Shown here: positions 1 through 4,638 of the stretch, piece by piece
How positions within the stretch are numbered: position 1 is the stretch's first letter
How the letters are laid out: each line of letters begins with the position of its first letter
Source: Lentisphaeria bacterium UBA1829
GTDB taxonomy: Bacteria > Verrucomicrobiota > Lentisphaeria > Victivallales > UBA1829
Assembly: GCA_002338895.1 (NCBI GenBank)
Contig: DDJH01000101.1
Span: 13,686 to 21,650 of the forward strand
DNA: 7,965 nt
Direction of reading: 5' to 3'
Position numbers and translations under genes: made by a program
Notes under the pieces: generated by a model
What the model was told of the DNA's origin: nothing
Databases searched by the model: none
The model's input: the letters and a program-made list of their open reading frames with translations, nothing else

Positions 1-347
1 TGGCGCTTCCGCCGTTCTATCGGAAACTGATGACGGAGATGTCGGAACTTCCGCCGGCCCGGCTGCGTCTGGAGACCCTTGCCCGAAAACACTGCATCAG
101 CCGTTCCGCGCTGGGAAAGGGATTCCGCCGCGCATTCGGCTGCTCCTTCAAACAGTATCAGCAGAATCTGCTGCTGATGAAGGCGCGGAAACTGCTGATG
201 GACGACTCGCTGAGCATCTCCCAGATCGCCGGGGAACTGGGATTTCGTCAGATTCTCTACTTTTTTGAATTTTTCCGCCGTGCATCGGGAATCACGCCGA
301 TGGAGTTCCGAAAGCAGAGACCGGAGGGAAGGGAAGATCTCCTGTAA
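1..347 (+). CDS. AraC/XylS-family transcriptional regulator, C-terminal DNA-binding domain (5' end outside the window)
   Basis: The reading frame is open from position 3 to the TAA at 345-347 and gives 114 residues, with no start that makes sense inside the window, so the gene is cut at its 5' end. An internal ATG at position 30 falls just before the domain and is not a credible start. The visible part is the double helix-turn-helix domain of AraC regulators. The first HTH is around LETLARKHCISRSALGKGF followed by RRAFG, then the linking helix LLLMKARKLLMDD. The second HTH is SISQIAGELGF, and the family signature ends in FFRRASGITPMEFRK. The normal 'GFxDxSYFSRxFKK' stretch is altered here to GFRQILYFFEFFRR. 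Such proteins bind promoter DNA and often control sugar-use genes. The ligand domain that would indicate the inducer is not in the window. The gene converges on the acetylesterase gene, so a regulatory link between them is only a guess. Confidence 0.9.
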   Translation, partial: ALPPFYRKLMTEMSELPPARLRLETLARKHCISRSALGKGFRRAFGCSFKQYQQNLLLMKARKLLMDDSLSISQIAGELGFRQILYFFEFFRRASGITPMEFRKQRPEGREDLL

Positions 348-370
348 CGCAGTCGGATCCCTTCGGAAAG

Positions 371-407
371 AAAAAAGCCTCCGGACGCGGAAGCGAACCG
401 GAGGCTT
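371..407 (-). terminator. Rho-independent terminator of the acetylesterase gene
   Basis: AAGCCTCCGG (375-384) pairs perfectly with CCGGAGGCTT (398-407) to give a 10-bp stem with a 13-nt loop. On the minus strand the stem is followed by six Ts (the A run at 371-376), so it ends transcription coming from the right, about 20 nt after the stop codon of the minus-strand gene. On the plus strand the stem is followed by GGGAAAAAG with no T tract, so it is not a good terminator for the incoming AraC-family gene. Confidence 0.85.
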
Positions 408-425
408 GGGAAAAAGACGGAAGAG

Positions 426-2483
426 TTACTTCACGGAAAGATAGTCGTAGGCGTCCGACCGGAACGGATAGGCGGGGAGACCTTCACGGTTCTGCAGGTT
501 GCAGTCGCCGCGATAGCCCGCATAGGCGTAACGGACATATTTCGGGTCCTTGACTTTGGGGGAGCTGACGAGGACGTCTTTGCCGTCGATTTTCGCATCG
601 GCCCAGACAAACTTCTTGTCGGCTCCGGCGATGGCGAATGCGCCGGGCGCTTTTCCGTCGGAGGTCTTGAGTCCTCCGTCGACGTTCCGGAAGCGGACGC
701 GGATCGCGCCCTTCTCGGGAGACGCGGAAAGGAACAGCGGTCCCTGACTGACCACATCCATTCCATAGGCGATCCGCTCGGCTTCGAGGGCCAGACGTTT
801 GCCGACATCCTGCTTGTTTGCCGGATGAATGTTCGCCGCTTCCCCGATGTCGATCGCACAGGCAAGTCCGACGTTCGGGATGTTGAGCATCTGCTGCTGA
901 ATATCGCGGGTCAGAGCGTATCCGGAGACCCGTGTTGCATCGGCGGTCTGCCAGGTTTTGGCCCGTCCGGGTTCAAATCCGGCAAGCTGGACGATCAGGA
1001 ACGGCATCTTCGGATTGTTCCATCTTGCCCGCCAGTCGGCGATCAGCGCCTTGTGGAGCGGATAGTAGTGCGGCTGACCCGCATTCGAACAGCCCTGATA
1101 CCAGATCACGCCGCGGACCGGAAGTTTCGTCCACGCGGCAATCATGCCGTTGTAGAGATTCGACTGGAACTGCTGGCTCTTGTACGGAATCGAGATGAAT
1201 CCGGGCACCCGCTTGTTTCCGGTCTCCTTCATCGTGCAGGCAAACTCGTCGTTCTGCTTCCAGTTCTTGTTGATGACCATCCGGGCCTTTCCGCTGGAGA
1301 GCATCATCCGCTGGATCGCATTTGCCATCTGGTCGCGGCTTCCCCAGTTGTAGAAGTATTCCCCGCGGACCGCGAGGGTGTTGGATCCGTTCTGGTCGAT
1401 CTGGTCCGGTTTCAGGGTGATCCGGGCCAGTTTCTTCGATTCCGGATCATTCGCTTCCCAGCCGGCAATGCGTTTCCCATTCAGATACACATCCGCCTTT
1501 TCACCGACCTTGCCGATCGAAAGGACCAGTGTTTTCCCCTTCAGATAAGCCGGAAGATTGAATTTTGTCCGATACCAGCGGGCGATATATTTCGGGCTGT
1601 TCTCGACTTTCCCGGGCTTCCAGGCGGAATCGTCGAATCCGGCAGCTTCCCATCCTGCGGCTTTTGCCTTTGCCGCCGCGCCGGCTTTTTCAAACAGCGG
1701 ATGCCAGGCCGCCATTGCATCGGCAAAGCGTTTGGCTTCCTTGGCCTCGTAGTCCTTTTTCTGCTGATCGTTGAGTTTGAAGCGCTGAATGGTCTTCAGA
1801 TCCTTTTCGATGCCGGAGGCCTGATAGCCTGCATCGGAAATCCAGGGTTCGATCCGGGTTCCGCCCCAGGAGGCGTTGATGAGGCCGACGGGAACTTTCA
1901 GATCCTGATGAAGTTTGCGTCCGAAGAAATAGGCGGTCGCACTGAAATAATGGGCTGTGGAAGGATCGCACTTGACCCATCCCTTTGCAGCGGAATACTG
2001 GGCGGGAAGTTCTTTGTTGTGCGACTGGACCAGTCTCTGGAACGCATAGCGGATCTGCGGATATTTTGCGTTGGCGACCTCTTTTTCACAGTTTTCCGCG
2101 CTCCATCCGCGGCGGAAGACCCGTCCGACAGGCATCTGCATGTTGGACTGCCCGGAGCAGAACCAGACCTCTCCGATGAGGAGATCCTTGAGTTCCACCG
2201 TTTTCTTTCCGTCGGAGATTTTGACGGAGTAGCTTGTGTTTCCCGCCTTCATCGGGGGGAATTCGGCCTTCCATTCTCCTTTTCCGTCGGCCTTTGCGGT
2301 GACGGATTTTCCGTTGAATTCGACCTTGACCGAAGCGCCCGGATCGGCGGATCCGAAGAAGGTGATCGGTTTCTGCTGCTGGAGCACCATGTTCGAGGAG
2401 AACACGGGATCCACCTTGAGATCGGCGGACGCTCCCACGGCAAGAAGGACTGCTGCAGCAAATGCTGTCAGGATTTTTCCCAT
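426..2483 (-). CDS. Secreted sialate/carbohydrate O-acetylesterase (SASA/SGNH hydrolase family)
   Basis: The 685-residue protein resembles sialate O-acetylesterases, which remove O-acetyl esters from sialic acids or other glycans outside the cytoplasm. A signal peptide is seen at residues 1-20 (hydrophobic AAAVLLAVG, likely cleavage after ASA, before DLKVDP). Next come a small beta domain (about 25-100), the nucleophile block GEVWFCSGQSNMQMP (104-118, Ser113) and LINASWGGT (201-209). A galactose-binding-like jelly-roll insert covers about 278-395. The second half of the SGNH core follows, with GVIWYQGCSN (458-467) and the putative catalytic His553 in NIHPANKQDVGKRLAL. Position 465 is Cys where many relatives have Glu. 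I chose the start at 2483 because it begins the signal peptide and has GAAAGG 7 nt upstream. The frame extends to an ATG at 2543, but the predicted transcription start lies almost on that codon. The gene is a single unit with its own promoter and terminator. Actual substrate (sialate, xylan or another glycan) cannot be told. Confidence 0.88.
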   Translation of the reverse strand: MGKILTAFAAAVLLAVGASADLKVDPVFSSNMVLQQQKPITFFGSADPGASVKVEFNGKSVTAKADGKGEWKAEFPPMKAGNTSYSVKISDGKKTVELKDLLIGEVWFCSGQSNMQMPVGRVFRRGWSAENCEKEVANAKYPQIRYAFQRLVQSHNKELPAQYSAAKGWVKCDPSTAHYFSATAYFFGRKLHQDLKVPVGLINASWGGTRIEPWISDAGYQASGIEKDLKTIQRFKLNDQQKKDYEAKEAKRFADAMAAWHPLFEKAGAAAKAKAAGWEAAGFDDSAWKPGKVENSPKYIARWYRTKFNLPAYLKGKTLVLSIGKVGEKADVYLNGKRIAGWEANDPESKKLARITLKPDQIDQNGSNTLAVRGEYFYNWGSRDQMANAIQRMMLSSGKARMVINKNWKQNDEFACTMKETGNKRVPGFISIPYKSQQFQSNLYNGMIAAWTKLPVRGVIWYQGCSNAGQPHYYPLHKALIADWRARWNNPKMPFLIVQLAGFEPGRAKTWQTADATRVSGYALTRDIQQQMLNIPNVGLACAIDIGEAANIHPANKQDVGKRLALEAERIAYGMDVVSQGPLFLSASPEKGAIRVRFRNVDGGLKTSDGKAPGAFAIAGADKKFVWADAKIDGKDVLVSSPKVKDPKYVRYAYAGYRGDCNLQNREGLPAYPFRSDAYDYLSVK

Positions 2484-2490
2484 TTTTCTG

Positions 2491-2496
2491 CCTTTC
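2491..2496 (-). promoter_or_regulatory. Ribosome binding site deciding the acetylesterase start
   Basis: GAAAGG on the minus strand lies 7 nt before the ATG at 2483. Neither of the two in-frame upstream ATGs (2519 and 2543) has a comparable purine-rich site, which supports the start at the signal peptide. Confidence 0.6.
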
Positions 2497-2550
2497 GTTA
2501 CTCGTTCAATAAAATTCATTTGCGGGGTGTTGTTCAAACACATTTTTTCT

Positions 2551-2578
2551 ACTATAACAGGAATTGCGGGGAAATCAA
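2551..2578 (-). promoter_or_regulatory. Extended -10 promoter of the acetylesterase gene
   Basis: Read on the minus strand: TTGATT (2578-2573) as the -35 box, a 16-nt spacer, and TATAGT (2556-2551) as the -10 box, preceded by TG one base upstream (TGTTATAGT). The match is to the housekeeping sigma-70 type. Transcription would start near 2544, giving a leader of about 60 nt before the chosen start codon. Upstream of the -35 box lies an A/T-rich stretch with several short A/T tracts (2581-2619). Confidence 0.65.
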
Positions 2579-2706
2579 ACTTTTATGAAAGTCTTTCCTG
2601 TTTTTTTCAAAGATTTTTTGCGTTGTCCGGCAGGGGATGCGGAACTCTCCGGGATCGGGAAAGGGTCCGCAGAGAAGCGGAGGAACGGGAAATTTGGATT
2701 TAAAAT
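2579..2706. other. Intergenic spacer between divergent promoters
   Basis: No gene is seen here. The left part (2581-2620) is rich in T runs: TTTT 2581-2584, T7 2601-2607 and T6 2614-2619. These act as A tracts upstream of the minus-strand promoter. The centre is G+C-rich with a small hairpin, TCCGC (2666-2670) with GCGGA (2677-2681), and no T tract. The right end (about 2690-2706) is A/T-rich and could act as an UP-like element for the rpsT promoter. Confidence 0.5.
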
Positions 2707-2735
2707 TTGCAAAAGCGGAAGTGCGGTGTTATATT
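2707..2735 (+). promoter_or_regulatory. Extended -10 promoter of rpsT
   Basis: TTGCAA (2707-2712) as the -35 box, a 17-nt spacer, and TATATT (2730-2735) as the -10 box, with TG at 2727-2728 making a TGnTATATT extended -10. The predicted start is near 2742, giving a leader of about 46 nt before rpsT. A/T-rich sequence precedes the -35 box. Confidence 0.7.
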
Positions 2736-2787
2736 ACGTCTTTTGACGCTACTTCATACAAAAACAGAGATAACGAAGGAACAGAAA

Positions 2788-3081
2788 ATGCCGGGAAAAG
2801 ATGTCAGAAAGTCTGCCGTCAAGACGTTTGCTCAGAGCGAGAGAGCTCGTCTCAGACACAAATCCACCAGAAACGCGCTGTGGACCACGGAGAAAAAGCT
2901 CAGAGCCGCCGTTGAGGCAGGGGACAAAAATTCCGCCAGCGAAATGCTTCGGAAACAGTATGCCGCACTCGACAAGGCTGTGAAATCCGGAGCCATGCAC
3001 AAGAATCAGGCCAACAGAAAGAAATCTCGTCTCGGGAAGCTGGTCGCGAAAACGGCCGCCGTCGAGATCAAGCCTGAGTAA
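2788..3081 (+). CDS. rpsT: 30S ribosomal protein bS20
   Basis: The 97-residue, very basic protein matches the bS20 family, which binds 16S rRNA early in small-subunit assembly. The family pattern is visible as KSAVKTFAQSERARLRHKS near the N terminus, a central helix with AAVEAGDKNSASEMLRKQY, and the signature KSGAMHKNQANRKKSRLGKL near the C terminus. Bacterial bS20 is usually 85-95 residues, so this one is slightly long, with a few extra N- and C-terminal residues. The start at 2788 has GAAGGA 7 nt upstream. An in-frame upstream ATG at 2707 lies within the -35 box of the promoter and is rejected. The gene is flanked by its own promoter and a strong terminator and is probably transcribed alone. 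bS20 autoregulates translation in E. coli, but no matching element can be recognised here. Confidence 0.95.
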   Translation: MPGKDVRKSAVKTFAQSERARLRHKSTRNALWTTEKKLRAAVEAGDKNSASEMLRKQYAALDKAVKSGAMHKNQANRKKSRLGKLVAKTAAVEIKPE

Positions 3082-3111
3082 GCGCAGACGGTCATTCCGT
3101 TCGAAGAGTCC

Positions 3112-3148
3112 GGCGAATGGGGTGTTTTCAACCTCATTCGCCCTTTTT
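3112..3148 (+). terminator. Rho-independent terminator of rpsT
   Basis: GGCGAATGGGG (3112-3122) pairs with CCTCATTCGCC (3132-3142), an 11-bp stem with one G-U pair that can extend by one T-A pair. It is followed by C and five Ts (3143-3148). It lies 30 nt after the rpsT stop, so rpsT and nusA are probably separate transcription units. Confidence 0.9.
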
Positions 3149-3156
3149 CACGGAGT

Positions 3157-3187
3157 GCATCCGCAGAAAATCCTGCGGAAAAGATGC
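3157..3187. repeat. Bulged inverted repeat between the rpsT terminator and the nusA promoter
   Basis: TCCGCAG (3160-3166) and CTGCGGA (3173-3179) form a perfect 7-bp inverted repeat with a 6-nt loop. Outer arms GCAT (3157-3160) and ATGC (3184-3187) could extend it across an asymmetric A-rich bulge. No T tract follows, so it is not an intrinsic terminator. It ends 9 nt before the -35 box of the nusA promoter, so a protein-binding site is possible but unproven. Confidence 0.45.
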
Positions 3188-3196
3188 TTCCCCTTG

Positions 3197-3225
3197 TTGA
3201 AAAATCGGGAAGTATGTGATAGAAT
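3197..3225 (+). promoter_or_regulatory. Extended -10 promoter of the nusA operon
   Basis: TTGAAA (3197-3202, five of six consensus bases) and TAGAAT (3220-3225, five of six) are separated by 17 nt, with TG at 3217-3218 giving TGnTAGAAT. The expected start is near 3232. This is the best promoter in the window and gives a leader of about 114 nt before nusA. Confidence 0.75.
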
Positions 3226-3231
3226 AGTTTT

Positions 3232-3258
3232 GTCCGGTGCGGACGCCCCCTGCGTCCG
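3232..3258 (+). promoter_or_regulatory. Two mutually exclusive hairpins at the 5' end of the nusA leader
   Basis: GTCCG (3232-3236) can pair with CGGAC (3240-3244) across a 3-nt loop. Alternatively CGGACGC (3240-3246) can pair with GCGTCCG (3252-3258) across a 5-nt loop. The two share bases 3240-3244 and cannot form together. The second, with 7 bp, is the more stable. They sit directly before the terminator-like hairpin of the leader. Confidence 0.5.
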
Positions 3259-3265
3259 TCGCCTT

Positions 3266-3290
3266 GGCGGGATATCCCGCCTTATTTTTT
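3266..3290 (+). terminator. Putative intrinsic terminator/attenuator in the nusA leader
   Basis: GGCGGG (3266-3271) and CCCGCC (3276-3281) flank ATAT and form a perfect 16-bp palindrome, immediately followed by TTATTTTTT (3282-3290). This is the form of a rho-independent terminator, but it lies about 35 nt after the predicted transcription start and 55 nt before nusA. Transcripts would have to read through it to reach the operon. The short stem and the A interrupting the T tract suggest partial rather than complete termination. NusA-controlled termination in its own operon leader is known from Bacillus subtilis. Similar control here is inference. Confidence 0.7.
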
Positions 3291-3332
3291 GATACGGTTG
3301 TCAAAAAATGAACAGTTTATCAATCGCAGGGT

Positions 3333-3338
3333 GGAGGG
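3333..3338 (+). promoter_or_regulatory. Ribosome binding site deciding the nusA start
   Basis: GGAGGG lies 7 nt before the ATG at 3346. The frame stays open upstream to a TTG at 3289, but that codon is part of the T tract of the leader terminator and has no ribosome binding site, so 3346 is chosen. Confidence 0.85.
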
Positions 3339-3345
3339 AACGACA

Positions 3346-4608
3346 ATGAATCACGAACTTCTGGCCATTCTTGAGTATATTGAGCAGGAACGGGGTGTCA
3401 GCAAGGAACAGCTTGTGGACGCTGTTGAAAAAGCCCTGCTTACGGCCTCCCGGAAAAGTATTCATCCGGCCAACGAACTGGAAGTGAAAATCGATCGGAA
3501 CACCGGAGATCTCCGCGCCTGGGCGGTGCTTGAGGTCGTGGCGGAAAATCCGGACAACGATCAGATCCTGCTCTCGACCGCCCGGGAACGCATACCGGAC
3601 GCGCAGGTCGGGCAGAAAATCCGCTGGGAGGTTACGCCGAAAGACTTCGGACGAATCGCCGCGCAGACCGCAAAACAGGCAATCCTTCAGCAGATCCGCA
3701 AAGCGGAAAAGGCGATCGTCAAGGATGAATTTGAGGACAAGGTCGGCCAGATCGTCAACGGGACGGTCCGCCGCTTTGAAGCCGGATCCATTCTCGTGGA
3801 TCTCCAGAAGGCGGAGGGAATTCTTTCGCCGAAGGACAAGGTGCCCAATGAACAGTATATGCCCGGCGACCGGATCAATGCCCTGCTGCTGAAGGTGGAT
3901 GTGAATGCGGCCGGACCGAGTCTGATTCTTTCGAGAACCTCTCCGCTGTTTATCCGCAGACTTCTGGAGCGCGAGGTTTCGGAGATTCATGACGGCGTGG
4001 TCGAAATTGTCGCGATTGCCCGGGATCCGGGAGTCCGCACGAAGATTGCGGTCCGGAGCTCCGATCCCCGGATCGATCCCGTCGGCGCGTGCGTGGGAAT
4101 GCGCGGAATGCGGGTGAAGAATATTACGAACGAACTCGGCGGAGAGCGGGTGGATGTGATCAACTATTCCGAGGATCCGGAAGAGTTTGTCGCCAACGCG
4201 CTGCATCCGGCAAAGGCGGAACAGATCGATGTCAATGAAGAGGACCGGGTGGTGACGTTCTATGTCACGCCGGAGAATTCGCGTCTTGCATTCGGGAAGA
4301 AAGCCCAGAATGTGAAACTGGCGCAGAAGCTGACCGGTTGGAAGATTGAGATCAAGACGCTCGAAGAGAACGAACATGAGGAGTCGTTCGACGAGAAAAA
4401 ACAGAGAATCACAAAGGAGCTCTCCACGGAACTCGGCGTTCCGCTGAAGGAGGCGGAAATTCTGGTGAACAACGGTTTTCTCTCGATCGAGGGACTGAAA
4501 GCGGTGCAGGTCGCGGATCTGGAGGCGATCGAAGGACTTTCTCCAGAGACGGTCCGTGCCATACTTGAAAAAACAGCTAAACAAAACGGGGCGGATTCTT
4601 CGCTGTAA
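3346..4608 (+). CDS. nusA: Transcription termination/antitermination factor NusA
   Basis: The 420-residue protein binds RNA polymerase and nascent RNA and modulates pausing, intrinsic termination and antitermination. The N-terminal polymerase-binding domain covers about 1-130. The S1 domain is about 132-200 (GQIVNGTVRRFEAGSILVDL). KH1 carries DPVGACVGMRGMRVKNI (244-260) with an intact GMRG loop at 251-254. KH2 carries GKKAQNVKLAQKLTGW (317-332), where the usual second Gly of the GxxG loop is Ala320. A C-terminal helix-hairpin-helix domain (about 362-412, LGVPLKEAEILVNNGF and IEGLSPETVRAIL) resembles one of the acidic repeats of longer NusA proteins. The length is between the short Bacillus form (about 370) and the E. 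coli form (about 495, two repeats). It is the first gene of the operon, 30 nt before infB, and rimP is not upstream. The leader terminator suggests regulation by attenuation. Confidence 0.97.
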   Translation: MNHELLAILEYIEQERGVSKEQLVDAVEKALLTASRKSIHPANELEVKIDRNTGDLRAWAVLEVVAENPDNDQILLSTARERIPDAQVGQKIRWEVTPKDFGRIAAQTAKQAILQQIRKAEKAIVKDEFEDKVGQIVNGTVRRFEAGSILVDLQKAEGILSPKDKVPNEQYMPGDRINALLLKVDVNAAGPSLILSRTSPLFIRRLLEREVSEIHDGVVEIVAIARDPGVRTKIAVRSSDPRIDPVGACVGMRGMRVKNITNELGGERVDVINYSEDPEEFVANALHPAKAEQIDVNEEDRVVTFYVTPENSRLAFGKKAQNVKLAQKLTGWKIEIKTLEENEHEESFDEKKQRITKELSTELGVPLKEAEILVNNGFLSIEGLKAVQVADLEAIEGLSPETVRAILEKTAKQNGADSSL

Positions 4609-4638
4609 GAACCGCCTGTTTCCCGGAGGATGTGAAAT

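Noticed and set aside
1..2543. AraC regulator plus acetylesterase as a dedicated sialic-acid use locus
   Set aside because: Only two genes are visible, they converge rather than share a promoter region, and no sialidase, aldolase or transporter is in the window.
825..2588. Open frame of 587 codons on the plus strand opposite the acetylesterase gene
   Set aside because: It is antisense to a gene with clear family motifs, signal peptide, promoter and terminator. It has no recognisable domain, and such long antisense frames arise because the real gene avoids TTA, CTA and TCA codons.
2666..2681. Small hairpin TCCGC/GCGGA in the divergent spacer
   Set aside because: Only 5 bp, no T tract, and outside both predicted transcripts; likely chance in G+C-rich sequence.
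3272..3275. The GGCGGGATATCCCGCC palindrome as a repressor operator
   Set aside because: Possible in principle, but the immediately following T-rich tract and its position in the transcript fit an intrinsic terminator better. No second copy was seen near the other promoters.
3301..4584. Open frame of 427 codons on the minus strand opposite nusA
   Set aside because: It mirrors nusA almost exactly, has no domain resemblance and starts inside the nusA 3' end. It is the third codon-bias shadow in the window.
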